From NCBI RefSeq assembly GCF_032854445.1, contig NC_088298.1:21477295-21541294 (forward strand): a stretch of 64,000 nucleotides of DNA, given 5' to 3'. Numbering within the stretch: position 1 is the stretch's first letter; each line of letters starts with the position of its first letter. Shown piece after piece: positions 12,694 to 25,914 of this stretch. The translations under genes were made by a program, and so were the position numbers. The notes beneath the pieces are model-generated. The model saw only the letters and a list, made by a program, of their open reading frames with translations, searched no databases and was not told where the DNA came from. Origin of the DNA: Liolophura sinensis. Taxonomy: Eukaryota > Mollusca > Polyplacophora > Chitonida > Chitonidae.

Positions 12694-12789
12694 CTGGTAT
12701 TATCTCTCCTATTACTACCATCATACACTAAAGAGCAAAATAAGTTATACGTGTTAAATGTGATCATATTTTTCCTGTATTGGACGAAT

Positions 12790-12957
12790 ACGTTGTGCGG
12801 CCGTATGTGGGAAGGTCCTCGAGCAACCTGCCGATGGTCGTGGGTTTCCACTAGGCTCCACCCGGTTTCCTCCCGCCATAATGCTCGCCGCGGTCGTATG
12901 AGTGAGATTTTCTTGAGTACGGGGTTAAATTCCAGTCAAACTGATAGATTTATTCAT
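12790..12957 (+). mobile_element. SINE family A, head-truncated
   Basis: GCGGCCGTATGTGGGAAGG through CTTGAGTACGGGGTTAAA; the tRNA head is missing. Confidence 0.8.
12949..12954 (-). promoter_or_regulatory. Possible polyadenylation hexamer for the RTK
   Basis: Plus-strand TTTATT reads AATAAA on the minus strand, about 780 bases after the stop codon. I saw no closer exact hexamer. It lies in the tail of a SINE fragment, where this hexamer is expected anyway, so support is weak. Confidence 0.2.
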
Positions 12958-12984
12958 TGATCTTTTACGCCGTTTTCAAGTACA

Positions 12985-13560
12985 CATCACTTACACAATT
13001 TCGGCCAGCATTATGGCTTGAGGAAACGGGAGTAAACCATCGCCCTTTGGCAAGCTGCTGATAAACTATCCCACGTGTAATGTAGATATGCACACCGTGC
13101 AGGTGGAACACAGCTACTGTTCGACACGGGAGCCTCTTCCCAATGCCGTCGCCTTGTTCAAGTCCAAGCTGCAAGCGGATGTGGGTGTGCCCAAGGATAG
13201 GCCCAGTTTCCACCCAACATGACGTTGAACGCTGTCGTACAAATAAAATATTTTTTAGAAAAGGTAAACTGTACAATCGGCACCATGACCGTCGTCTTAT
13301 TGTCACCAAGGCCTCTCCAACAATGACAGCGGGGGAATTTACAAAATTCCCTTTCCAAGACAGGATTTGAACCTGTAACTAATGTTTTCCAGTGATTCAA
13401 AGGCAAGTACCTTAAACAGTCGATATGGCCGGACTCCCAAAAAAATATATTTCTGTTATACCTCGGCGATCAGTCTCATGGCTGGCGGAAACTGGACTGC
13501 CCAAAGTAAACGGTCGCCCTTTGCCAGGTACCTAACCCCCCCCCCCCCCCCCCTCCCTGA
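12985..13560. mobile_element. One or two decayed SINE-like repeats, family C
   Basis: Phrases such as CGGCCAGCATTATGG, CCATCGCCCTTTGGCAAG (13039-13056) and GGTCGCCCTTTGCCAGGTA (from 13512) recall a relative of the family A core; a similar unit lies at 32565-32895. GGATTTGAACCTG near 13364 looks like a B box. A run of 18 C occupies 13536-13553. Confidence 0.5.
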
Positions 13561-13733
13561 CTTAAAACCGCAGCCGAACCTGAAGTGGTTGGGGCAAAAT
13601 CTCAACCTATCAGTCTCAGTCTCAACCTATTAACGCTTAGGCGGTAAGAACTAACAAGGGCCCGTCGAAATAGAATACAACATATTTGGCTATAAACACA
13701 GATGTCGCTCACCATATTCTATGACGTCAGCGT

Positions 13734-13952
13734 TTACGTTATGACGTCATTAAAGCTGTCCACATCCAGAGACTGTGAGTGGATGTTCCTCAATAACTGT
13801 TTGCTGTATTCAACAAGATATTGATGAATGCTCTTGAAGCCAAAGCGCTCTTTTGGATCTCGTTTCCAGCATCCCAGCATCACGTGATAGATTGTAGATG
13901 GACAATCATCCGGGCGCTGCAGAGAAATACCTTCGTCCAAAAACCGCACCAC
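13734..13952 (-). CDS. RTK last coding exon: kinase C-terminus, tail and stop
   Basis: 219 bp from the acceptor (TTTTTCCCTGTAG|GTG) to TAA at 13734-13736, encoding residues 445-516. LQRPDDCP (455-462) and MLGCWKRDP (469-477) align with the Trk C-lobe, and Arg480 is the conserved late C-lobe arginine. The 26-residue tail (491-516) has one Tyr (493) and ends DVIT. It lacks the YLDxLG motif by which vertebrate Trk recruits phospholipase C gamma. The stop position rules out a longer tail in this transcript. Confidence 0.95.
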   Translation of the reverse strand: MVRFLDEGISLQRPDDCPSTIYHVMLGCWKRDPKERFGFKSIHQYLVEYSKQLLRNIHSQSLDVDSFNDVIT

Positions 13953-14194
13953 CTACAGGGAAAAATCATAAACAATAATTAGTTTTTGACAGACTGAAAA
14001 ACTCATGCATGCATAAATAAGTGTACGTATATATTTACTGTCTTTGACTGTAACGAGTCCTATAGCAATGATTGGTCATCTCATAAATAAGAGTTTCCGT
14101 GTTGAACGACGACATCAGTGTTGGAACAGCTATAGTGCAGCCATATCGACGACACCTAAATTGATATAAAATCTACACCATAGAATAAAACCAA

Positions 14195-14265
14195 AGTAGC
14201 AACGACAGTGCGATAGTTGGTCACACGTTACCGGTGAAAGGTGGCCTCTTCTCAATTTACCTTAC
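14195..14265 (-). repeat. Family E repeat fragment
   Basis: Reverse complement of the 81-bp satellite monomer and flank: CGACAGTGCGATAGTTGG then GTTACCGGTGAAA and CAATTTACC. Confidence 0.6.
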
Positions 14266-14581
14266 TGATTGATTTATTCTAACTATTCATGTAAATGTTT
14301 ACACTGTACCAAAGCATATACCCCCTATCTCCATGGCTTAAGCAGAATAAAGTAACGAAAGAATGCAGTGATCTTAATTGTAATTTATTAGACGTTAATG
14401 ACATCAAGCCAACATTTGCAACTTTGGGCGAAAAACAAAATGACTACTGATACTTTCCGGTACTTTGCACACTTTATGCAGAATCCCTGAACAATACGAT
14501 CTGGGAACACTACCAAAATCCAATCCTTTTTATTTACTCATCAGAAACCTGCGCATCAATCGTGCCTTTGTGGACTGTATT

Positions 14582-14883
14582 GAGTGAGTGCATGAGTGCT
14601 TGGGGTTTAACGTCGTACTTAACAGTTTTTCAGTCATATGACGACGAAGGAATGCTTAGAGCGCATGTAATGTGCCTGCTTTGTTGCAGGACGGATTTGC
14701 ACCCCTCTTTTATCTACTGCTGCTTCATTTCGGCCCGCCCGAGCCATTGTACCGATACAGGTCAACCAGTAGTTGCACTGTCTCAGGTGGTCTCTTTTAA
14801 GGTCTCAGGTGTGACTCGACCCAGGATTGACCATGGATCAACCGCTCCCGATGCGGACGCTCTACCAACTGTGCTAAGTGGGG
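14582..14883 (-). mobile_element. tRNA-headed SINE, family B
   Basis: Minus-strand copy. The plus strand shows the 3' domain (GCTTGGGGTTTAACGTCGTA, CAGTCATATGACGACGA) at the left and the reverse complement of a tRNA-like head (GGATTGACCATGGATC, GCTCTACCAACTG) at the right. Confidence 0.8.
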
Positions 14884-15159
14884 TTGGTTGGGACGGTATT
14901 GAAAAATCCGGAATGAATATGCGTCTAACAGTTGTGTTCTAGACTAAAACAATTAAGGTCAGGAAACAACGCTGGGAATCGCAGTTCCCCACGCGTTAAA
15001 ATATTTAACAGCCTGTCGAATGTTTTGGGCCATTTCTCACAGATTTTTGTGTGGCCTTGGCTCGAGGTTTCGTCTGTGGCAAAGCATGTAGCCTTGTGAT
15101 ATCTAGAGGTGATAGACACCGTTGACACTTTCCAAACCCTCACGTAAGGGAGAGGCAGA

Positions 15160-15245
15160 AAGACATTCGTATACCAGCCGTATAAGAACGTTCTGGGTCA
15201 ATAATCGTAAAGCCAATTCCCAAAACGACGTAAGGCATTTTTCAG
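15160..15245 (-). repeat. Dispersed repeat, family D fragment
   Basis: ACATTCGTATACCAGCCGTA, GGGTCAATAATCG and CAATTCCCAAAACGACG; the same phrases occur at 6330 and 42022. Confidence 0.5.
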
Positions 15246-16431
15246 GATGTTTTGTGTTCCCGTTTGTCTCAGCTGTAGGGAAAGAATAAATGGTTATGGC
15301 TTAGCACTACCTCGGTAACATTGCAATGATGTCGTGGCGACTTTAAAGAAAGAATATCTGAAATAAATGGTGACCACAACCATTTTCTAGCAATAGAAGT
15401 CGAATGAACCTTTGCAAAAACACATCATCAGCTGTCAAACTTCAGTGCGAGCACATCTACACGCAAAATGAGACATTAAAAAAGGAACAAAAGAGTTCAA
15501 GGCTTTCACCAAGTTATCTTAGGTGGGGCAATGGTTCCAAGGTGTATATTGCTCTTTTCACATGTCAGCTCTTTATTCCAGGAATCTAATCGTCGGTGGA
15601 TTTTCAAACTGAGCATTGGGGCTAAGAGCGCTATGTTTCTTTCAGGTAGGCGTATGCCTTGCAAACAGAACAGAGCTACTTTCTACCTCACTTAGAGTAA
15701 TATTAACAAACACTGTGACTGCAAAGAAAATCGAAAGCCGAGAGAAATGAAAAACACACGGACAAAAAAAAGAGAGCCCGATGGAGCTAATTTCAAATTA
15801 GGTTTTGCAACAAGCACTTTGTTGACAAAAGTTTCCATTGGCTCCATGTTTTCATGATTCCATACGTCAGTACAACCAGGAAGTGTATTCAGCGTGCCAT
15901 TATGCAAATGGCGCATTAGATCTCGTCATACCCTCAACCAATTACCGAGACATCGGCGCTTCCATTAGCTTTGACAATGTTGTTATGACTTGAAAGTCTC
16001 TATCAGCGCACCCTAACGTAGTGTGAGCTACCTTCTGGTTAATTCGGCTTCTAAATTGCAACGTGGGGCTTTTAACAACTAATATCCCAGGGAGTGGCTA
16101 AAGTATTACAGACAGCCCAGACGAAGGCTTAATAGAAAACCACAAAGTTCAATTTTAGGTTTTGTAAACACCTTTGTTTCCTTCTCTTATGAACATTTCA
16201 AGCTGAAACTCTCTTTCAGGGAGTGGGTCGTGTCCTAGTGGATAAAGGTGTTTGCCTTTCAATCGGTTGGACATATGAAATCTGTGTCGACAGGAAAATC
16301 GTAGATTACCCAACTCTCACTGAATGAGGGGGCCTTGGCGGCAATACGCGGCGCATGACGTTTGTGTGACCATATGCACAATGGGGCTGCTTTGGCAACA
16401 CTACGTCTAACGCATTCAACATGGAGTCAGT

Positions 16432-16791
16432 GAGAAAGTGTTTAGGGTTTAACGTCGTACTTAACAATTTTTCAGACACATGACGACGAAGGAGTCCTTA
16501 GAGTGCATATACTTGTTATGTGCCTACTTGTTACAGGGCGGATTTCCATCGCTCCTTTATCTAATGCTACTTCACTGAGACGACTTACCGAAGGCAAGTA
16601 AGCGGCCCCTCCCGAGCCAGTATACTGATGCGGGTCAACCAGTCGTTGCACTATCCCCATAATGCTGAACGCCAAGCGGGGAAGCTACAACTCCCTCTTT
16701 TAAGGTCTTAGGTGTGACACGACGCAAGATTGACCCTGGATCTACGGCTGTGGAAGCGGACGCTCTACCAACTGAGCCATCGGAGCCGATC
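16432..16791 (-). mobile_element. tRNA-headed SINE, family B, near full length
   Basis: Minus-strand copy with the 3' domain at 16440-16495 and a good tRNA-like head at 16725-16791 (the reverse complement contains GGCTCAGTTGGTAGAGCG and GATCCAGGGTCAATC). Same family as 14582-14883. A family A SINE begins about 45 bp away. Confidence 0.85.
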
Positions 16792-16837
16792 ATTCACCAT
16801 GCCGATATATCTCTTCACTCAATCTCGTCATAGAAGT

Positions 16838-17000
16838 TTTATTTATTTATTTATTTATTTATTTCATTGGTGTTATACGCCGTACTCAATGACATTTCAT
16901 TTATACAAAGGCGGCCAGCATAATGGTGGGCACAGAGGGGAAACCCATGACCATGCACAGGTTGCGGCTGACCGTCAAGGACGCTATCCCAGGCACATGA
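16838..17000 (-). mobile_element. SINE family A, truncated
   Basis: (TTTA)n tail then GGTGTTATACGCCGTACTCA and GGCGGCCAGCATAATGG. The head region is scrambled. Confidence 0.8.
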
Positions 17001-18185
17001 AGCGACTAGTTCGTAAGACGAACCCCTGTCCGCAAAACAACATTAAAGAAATCGTCAACGCGTCATGGATAACTGTGAGGTGCATACGGTCTAAACTGCG
17101 CTATTCCTGCCTCCAATATATTCCACGGTAAAAATAGCAAATGATTGTTGTCATGAGCCAGTCAACAGCCTTGTACCAAAGCCTTAAGTAGAAACCCACG
17201 TGGTTTACGTTCACAATCTTAAAACCTTTAGAACAGTCCTTTCCTTTGCGGGAAAAGGAGGGAATTAAGGTGGGGTGGTGTAAAGGGTGTGAGTTGCTAG
17301 CATGTGATGGCGATATTTTCAGGCACATTTGCAAGTTTACTTGAAACCTTTGTGCCCCCATTTCCGAAAATTGGTTTGCTATTTACGGGTGATTTAGTCC
17401 AGTCTCTCAAGTCACACTGGGATAAATCAAACTTGGGTTTCTATTCTCGTCCAGTTCTCAGTCAACTCCATGGCCATAATAGATACCCTCACTGCTCTGA
17501 TTCGGCTGGCGAGTACTAATTCCTTAATTTCCCGGAAAAGTCTCCACGTCTCACGTTTCGCCTCCACACTTTTTCCATAATTATCGTGTCTTTCTGCTAG
17601 CTAATCCCAAATTATAACACTACCCGTCAAGGACAGCCTTAGTAATTCAGGAATTTTGAACAGAAGGTGCCGGAAACACGTGATCGGAAGTGTCATGGAG
17701 ACGAAATGTGTTGGCCGCGTTTCGTCCGGAAGCGAGCGGTCCGAGAGCAGAGAGAGTTCTAAAAGGTTGATCGATCCAGGTTACGACTGGTAGGAAGTAA
17801 CTTTCGAGAGTGATGGAATTGGTCGTGATCTACGTACAGGTCCGCCTCACACATGCCCTCTCCTGCTGGAGCATCGTTCCGTCACATCAAAGCTTTCTTC
17901 TTAACTGAATCGTGTCAAACAGAGTATTCGCAAAGGTTTTCACTAAAGACAATTTTCTTTAAGCACAGGTCTTTTTTTCAGTCACCGTTTAAAACTTCGT
18001 AGAATGACTCTTTTCTGAATTCGTCATATCACCATTGATTAAGGATGTTAGCTGCTGTAAGTGGAAGAATATGTGTGTTCGAAAAGGTAATACCATATCC
18101 TTTAATCTCATCACCCTCATTATAATCCACAAAGCGTATTTCAGTAAAGTTATTCAAACGGGCGAGATTGTTAATCCTAAACAAC
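17000..18185. other. Intronic stretch without a recognised element
   Basis: Part of the intron 13953-21430. The stretch 17640-17830 is locally CpG-rich (CACGTGATCGG, GGCCGCGTTTCGTCCGG, GCGAGCGGTCCGAG) compared with its surroundings but has no supported exon. Confidence 0.4.
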
Positions 18186-18186
18186 A

Positions 18187-18387
18187 GGGCCCGTATTTAT
18201 CGACCAACTTAAGACTTAACTCACAGCCACAAATAAAACATTCTGCTCCAGAAAGTTTAAAGTTTGTACACTGATTCCTTACTTCAGAACAATGTCCTAA
18301 CCACAATTTGAGCCCCTTCCTGTTCTGAGTTTGGCATTTTAAGGATTTAGAATTCATTACTTAAGTCATAAGTTGTTTGACTACGGT
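18187..18387. mobile_element. MITE family 2, divergent copy
   Basis: Left end GGGCCCGTATTTATCGACCA then CTTAAGACTTAA; right end ACTTAAGTCATAAGTTG reads as its inverted counterpart. Related to 39906-40116 and 40117-40322. Confidence 0.55.
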
Positions 18388-18389
18388 CA

Positions 18390-20135
18390 CATCTCCTGAA
18401 ATACTTCATAAATCAGTTAGTCTAGAACCTCTATCGTGTACACATCCGTCTCGAAGATCTGGGACCTCGATTGTGTACACATACACATTCATTTTGTTAT
18501 CTCCAAAACATGTCAAAATTTCAACTTCCAACAGAACTAATAGGCATCGTGACTGTGATTTAATTTTGACGTCAGCTACAAACGTGTTTGTAGAAGACGC
18601 TGAAGAAAACGACGTGTATGCAAGGAACCGGGATTTTGGTGAAAGACAATCTTCAAAGAACATCAGGCTGTGGTAAAAGAAACACTTGCGAAAGTCGACC
18701 AAGTATTGTCACCATGGCCTCACTATCGGGTTAAGCTACTAATCCCACATCCAGTGCCAGGTTTGAACCGCACCTTGCGACCTAGGGGTTAAAACTTTTT
18801 TAACCGGCCATGCGGGGCACTCCTCATCAAGATGGAAGGGAGTGGAGGTGTGATTGAAACAAAATTTCCCTGACATAGCACTACAATTTGAGTACCAAAT
18901 ATTAATGAAAACGTCAGGTAACCGGTTCAAAACTTAATAGTGGACTACAAAAAAAACAGACTATTTTCATTAGAATAAAAATTCTCTCTAAACGTTGTCT
19001 AGAGTCTAAATCTTTCCATTACAAAAAAATAGCATCAAATGCCGGGCTTTGAAGACTTATCAGTGGAACAAAACTTGCACGAAATTGGTTATTAGAATTG
19101 ACGTCTTACAGTTAAAGCAAAAAAGTCAGAAACAGTAGTTCTGTACATGGACGACACGAACTATTACTGGCGTCTGTTAAAAGCAATGGACAACCAGGCT
19201 TGCATTGACCTTCATTATACAACCCTGATTTTCGAAGTGATTTTACCTTAAGTACCAACCGCTTCAGAGAAATTAAAAAGTTTTCAGAGAAACTAGAACT
19301 CAAGCAGCAGATGTTGTTTTCTGATTCGATGGTATTCCAGACGGGGTGGTATCAGGACGTTGGCGTGCACTAGACCCTCACTCTACGTCTCCTTCTCACA
19401 GCTGGACGAGGGACTAATTGCATTAAGCCACAGGTTTATGGGCTTTCTGCCACTTACAGTGGAAGCGGCGCTGACCTGTCGTTAACCGTTAAGATAATGG
19501 GTGCTTATAAAAGGAATCTACGTGAAGACTGCATTGTGTCCAATGCTGACTGTTACCAACACAAACAGTTCAGCACCATTTTCGGAAACATATCGCCATT
19601 TTTTCTTTGACTGCGCACCCATTCGATCAGGCGGTGAAGTGCACAAAGGTGTAGCTGTAGACTTGCTTTTACATGAACAAACAAGCTTTGATACAGTGTT
19701 CACGGTACCAAAAGACACGCAGGTCGACACAAAATATAACAACAAACACGTTCAAATTATAGCTTCTGGGGTTCTGAATTTAAAATAAATTTGTAAAGGG
19801 TATATCATTTTCATGTTATTTATCTCACTGATTGGGAATATTGACACCACACTCAGGAATTCTTCGCTCAAGGACACTGGACACAATACAGAGAAAGCTA
19901 ATGCTTTGCTGTGCGCCAGATTCCTGGCAAATCTCCTGGCCTAAACCCGGAGCAGAATCGGCGAGTTCTGGGTTCGGACTTCATTGGTCAAGGTGCGAAA
20001 GACTAGATCGAGAGCAAATGACACAGCCAAGGGCACTGACACGTCCTCATTTAACGAGATGTAATTGTTTTTCAGTCAAGTGACTGACGCATTTATAAAA
20101 TATTTACGTTAAGCGGGTACTCTTTTCAGTTATAC
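18390..20135. other. Intronic stretch without a recognised gene
   Basis: A tRNA-like phrase (CCAGGTTTGAACCGCACC near 18760) hints at a decayed SINE. Short ORFs on both strands overlap each other and lack splice or domain support. Confidence 0.4.
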
Positions 20136-20139
20136 ACAT

Positions 20140-20335
20140 GAACAGTCAGAGGAAATCTTGACTAAGGTAAATTGACAAGGGACCGGATTTCACCCGTAAT
20201 ACGTGTGGTCAATTGCCAACCGTCACACTGCCGTCACTGCTCCGGCTTTGCTCTCCACGCTGTAGTGATACACATCCTAATTCGATTGATTTATTTGATG
20301 AGTGTTTTATGCCGTACTCAAGAATATTTTTATAT
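20140..20335. repeat. Family E repeat followed by a SINE A fragment
   Basis: AACAGTCAGAGG, GGTAAATTGACAAGGGACCG and GTCACACTGCCGTCACTGCT match the family E flank and monomer; TTTATTTGATGAGTG and GCCGTACTCAAGAATATTT at 20286-20335 are the 3' end of a minus-strand SINE A. Confidence 0.6.
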
Positions 20336-20339
20336 CCCA

Positions 20340-21180
20340 ACAGAAATAGATATGAAGAGCATGTCAAAAACAGTTATGGTCGGCATAACCGGGTATAAAA
20401 GCTAAAGATCTGTAATGCGATTTGTGCAAAAATGATAGATTATTAAAAAGCAGGTCGAGGTGCCAGACTATACTTTGACATTTTCTGCATGGCACACCAC
20501 ACAACACAAGTTTGGACAAAATTCGGTTTGGTCCATATGATAAATGAAAGATAGGGACTCAAACATCGTTTGACATCGTTTGTTAAGCAGGAAACCAGGT
20601 ATGTTGGGAGGAAACCAACATTAAACTGCGAACTTTGGGCGCCGTAAACCTTCTCAGACTTTTCTTCAAAAGGACAAGAAATAAAACTGGAAAACACTCG
20701 ATTTCATATCTCCATTCAGATTGTTCAAATGCTACATTAAATTCACGCGAACAACTGCTCTATTTGCATTTATTTGCTTCTTCTAGCCAGCTAATGTTTG
20801 TTTGTTACTCTCTAGAGATACAGAATCTATCCTGATTGGCCAGTGTGGCAAATTTGAGTATGGTACATTTATTCAAAAAAGGCTGCACGATTTAACCAGG
20901 AAACACTATTTCCACTGAGCCAATCAGCGTCGATTCAGTATTTCTTTAAAACACCAATGTAAAATTGTAATCATTTCGTGAACGTTAAAATGATGAAATG
21001 TGTTAAATACTAAAAAATTAGTAATAAAATCTTACACCGTGTTATGAATTTTTTTGAAGTGCAACATGACACCTAAATATGTTCATTTGACATAAAACAA
21101 TGTTACGTTACAGCATTTTTTAAATAATTGGCCAAATGTTACATTTTTGAAACGTGTTAATCGGACATTATAAATGCTTA
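20340..21180. other. Intronic stretch, nothing recognised
   Basis: AT-rich; no element or exon supported. Confidence 0.4.
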
Positions 21181-21182
21181 TC

Positions 21183-21312
21183 TCCTCCATCCCGGGCTGT
21201 GCCCGGTTTCCTCCCACCATAATGCTGACCGCCGTCGTATAAGTGAAATATTCTTGAGTACGGCGTAAAACACAAATCAAATAAATAAGTAGATAAATAA
21301 ATAAATAAATCT
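21183..21312 (+). mobile_element. SINE family A, 3' half
   Basis: CCCGGGCTGTGCCCGGTTTC through CTTGAGTACGGCGTAAAACA and an (AAATAAATA)n tail, ending about 120 bp from an RTK exon (21431). Confidence 0.9.
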
Positions 21313-21430
21313 TTCCTACACGGTTGAATGCCAAAATGTTGGATTTAACATTATTATAAATGCAAACATTTCATGAGACAAACATTTCATAATACAGACA
21401 AGAGCAAAGAAATGTGTAAATGCTGCCCAC

Positions 21431-21589
21431 CTCCTCGTTCGTGTGGCCGTAGTACGGTTGTTTCCCATAACTGAAAATCTCCCATAGTACGACACCGTAC
21501 GCCCACGCATCTGACTCGGAGGTAAATCGTCCATACTTTACGCTTTCTGGTGACATCCATCTTACAGGAAGCATTCTAGATCCGCCAAT
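21431..21589 (-). CDS. RTK exon: P+1 loop and helix F
   Basis: 159 bp, phase 0-0. The acceptor is CATGTTTCAG|ATT and the donor GAGGAG|gtgggc. Residues 392-444 run [15 protein letters not shown], then [18 protein letters not shown] and YGKQPYYG. The GG..MLP..W opening and YGKQP are characteristic of Trk receptors, while [14 protein letters not shown] is equally MuSK-like. The conserved Asp of helix F is Asp418. The neighbouring 720-bp intron is the shortest in the gene. Confidence 0.97.
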
Positions 21590-23210
<1,621 letters not shown>

Positions 23211-23216
23211 GCTGTA

Positions 23217-23349
23217 AATGGGAAGGTCTACCAGCAACCTTTCCTCCGGGCTTAGCCCGGTTTCCTCCTACCACAATACTGGCCACCGTCGTATAAGTGA
23301 AATATTCTTGAGTACGGCGTAAAAAACCAGTCAAATAAATAAATAAACA
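23217..23349 (+). mobile_element. SINE family A, 3' half
   Basis: GGGAAGGTCTACCAGCAACC then TCGTATAAGTGAAATATTCT and an (AAATA)n tail; lacks the head and part of the core. Confidence 0.85.
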
Positions 23350-23873
23350 ATGCAGAAGGCTACTTTCCCTATGGGCGCCCATAATAATATAACTTACACA
23401 CATGGAAGGAGGACAGGTTGTTTGGTACAGCATACGTGTACATTTGAAATACAAACATTGAAACATTGGGGAAAACGTACACAATTAGCACGACTGTGCA
23501 GATTGAAAACTTTCAATGCATAAAGAGATGTAGATCTAATCAACTGTATCTGGTCAGTTTTCAACAACTCAGCACATTGTGCCTCAGAAGAATGTTCCCT
23601 GAATCGTCTAGGTAAATATTGCTTTCTAAGATCTCGAAAAAGTGTAAACAAAAAAGGATATTCATCCTCAACTTCGGCAAGTGCAATTCTAAATTGTGGT
23701 GTATCTACGCAAACAAGATAACGTTGTCGATCGCGCTTTGGGCGAGTTGCTCAATCGAGCATGCCAGACCTTGCTTTACTAAGGATAAAAATAAGATTAC
23801 ATTACCAACTGCTTGAGCAATCCAAACATAACACAGAGCAAGTCGATCAAGCAAATTTCTTACTTTTGTAATC

Positions 23874-24053
23874 TGACCCAGGAGCCTCTCACCAATTCTG
23901 TCGCTGTGAGTTCAAGCCCAGCTCATGCTGGCTTCCTCTCCGTGGGTTTCCTCCGGGCTCTGCCCGGTTTCCACCCACCATAATGCTGGTCGCCGTCGTA
24001 TAAGTGAAATATTCTTAAGTACGGCGTAAAACACAAAGCAAATAAATAAATAT
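23874..24053 (+). mobile_element. SINE family A with internal deletion
   Basis: Head GACCCAGGAGCCTCTCACC and GTGAGTTCAAGCCCAG, then directly CGTGGGTTTCCTCCGGG: the segment between the CTCTCC phrase and the hairpin-like core is deleted. (AAATA)n tail. Confidence 0.85.
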
Positions 24054-24059
24054 TTTAGT

Positions 24060-24930
24060 ACATTTTCTTTTGTGTGGGAAAACTGATTCATTAACTGATT
24101 GTATACCACAAATATTTGTGGTCAGGTGTGAAAATTATTTTAACCAAAACTTAACAATTTGGGTACTGCACTTCACCCGACAGCATTTTTACAAAACAGG
24201 AGGTGGACCGTTCAGCAGCATGAAAAGGCTTGGTTTTTATTTCTTAATAAGGAGCCACGATATCCAAAAGGGAAGAGGCCATAAAACCAGTATTTCAACA
24301 GTATAGGATGCAGCCTAATAGCTTCAGCAGCTTCATGGGGTGTAAAAATGGTTTGAGCCTACAGTTTTCCTGATGTCCCAACGGTCTGTTGTGGTAACTT
24401 CGCCTGTGATGGCTGTTAAAACAACTTTGTTGTGGTGAGAGCCGCAAATGTGGTCGCTTAATCTCAACATGTTCATCGATCACGTCCTTTCCGTATATTT
24501 TCGACCATTGACGGAGATAATGCTTATGTCAGAGGGTCTATTAAGAAATATAAATGACGCCTCAAAAAATGAATTTGCTTTGTTCGCTTGTTATTTAATT
24601 TTTTTTATTACATTATTTGGAATATCTTCGGTGCTTAGTACTTTTTCACGTTTCCTTTAAAGTCTGCAGATGAAATCCATAAAACAATTCACTTTATTCA
24701 TTGGTCATGAGCTTATGGTGTGAATACTTCTAATACAGTTCAATAGGGAGGAACACCTTGTTATGTGAATTTCTGAGCTTTCTCACCTTTCTAACCTATG
24801 ACACTTTACGTTATTATTTCTGCTACACAAGACCTTATGAGATGTCACCCAGTTTGTAAGCCACGTAGACAGAGACTGGTTGCTGACAAGTGGGACTAAA
24901 ATCGTACTACAAGTCCTGATGTAATTAGCA
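24060..24930. other. Intronic stretch, nothing recognised
   Basis: No supported exon or element. Confidence 0.4.
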
Positions 24931-24937
24931 ACAAATG

Positions 24938-25198
24938 AATGAATGCTTGGGGTTTAACGTCATACTTAATAAATTTTTCAGTTATATGATGCCGAGGGGT
25001 CATTAATTGTGTGTACATATACTGCGTCTTCTGCGGCCTCTGAAGTTTCATGCCGAAAACACTAGACATGACATCTTACCCAGTCCTGTTTCCTTGCGAT
25101 AGGCTCCCAGTGCCGATTGCCAAGGCAGCAAAAAGTACCACTTTTAAAGTGTTTGGTATGAGGCGGACGCTTTAAAGCACTAGGCCACCGAAACAGCC
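24938..25198 (-). mobile_element. tRNA-headed SINE, family B relative
   Basis: GCTTGGGGTTTAACGTCATA at the left end; ACTAGACATGACATC and TAAAGCACTAGGCCACCG at the right, the latter the reverse complement of a tRNA-like head. Confidence 0.7.
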
Positions 25199-25672
25199 GC
25201 AAGAAACAAAACTTTAGTCTTAGTTACAGATAATATGTCGGTCAGTGGTTCATATTTTTTGAACAGTTGAGCCCTATAGATTACATATTGACAACGTTCT
25301 GTTTTACTGGTGTAAAACTGGAAGAAGAGTTTGGTGTATGATATAACAAATGAAAATGATCTCCATATCTAATGCATGTACTACGAACAACAACGACATA
25401 TGTCGGTTATAGCTCCTTAAGCACACTGTATAGAGCGCATGTGCCGGTCTCCACGATGGCTTTATATCTCTGCAACTACTGGTTTTTAAAGCTAGACCTT
25501 TTGCCTCCGCGACACACGTAAGCTTGTTTCAGGTATCCTTATCACTTGTAACCTCGCGCGGAACTATTTAATCAGAATGCATAAAATAAAATTATTTCAG
25601 GTGTTGGTTAGAATCAGGTTATGCATACTTTGGATAAAGAGAATGCGTGTGTATATAGATAGAGGTATTATT

Positions 25673-25913
25673 TGGGGTCTCGGTGGCCGAGGGCATTAGC
25701 ACGCGCAAAGACCCAGAAGTCTCTCACTAATGCGGTCGCCGTGAGCCCATGTCCATGCTGGCTTCCTCTACCGCCATACGTGGGAAGGTCTACCACCAAC
25801 CTGCGGATGGTCGTGGGTTTCCCCCGGGCTGTGTCCGGTTTCCTCCCACCATAATGTTGGCCACCGTTGTATAAGTGAAATGTTCCTAAGTACGGAGCAA
25901 AACGTTAATCAAA
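25673..25913 (+). mobile_element. SINE family A, full length
   Basis: The tRNA-like head is preserved (CTCGGTGGCCGAGGGCATTA as A box, GTGAGCCCATGTCC as a weak B box), followed by the whole core and GTACGGAGCAAAACG. The tail is short. Confidence 0.85.
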
Positions 25914-25914
25914 G

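Noticed and set aside
12428-12731. Mirror ORFs on both strands with the same peptide phrase
   Set aside because: A direct consequence of the foldback arms, not conserved coding.
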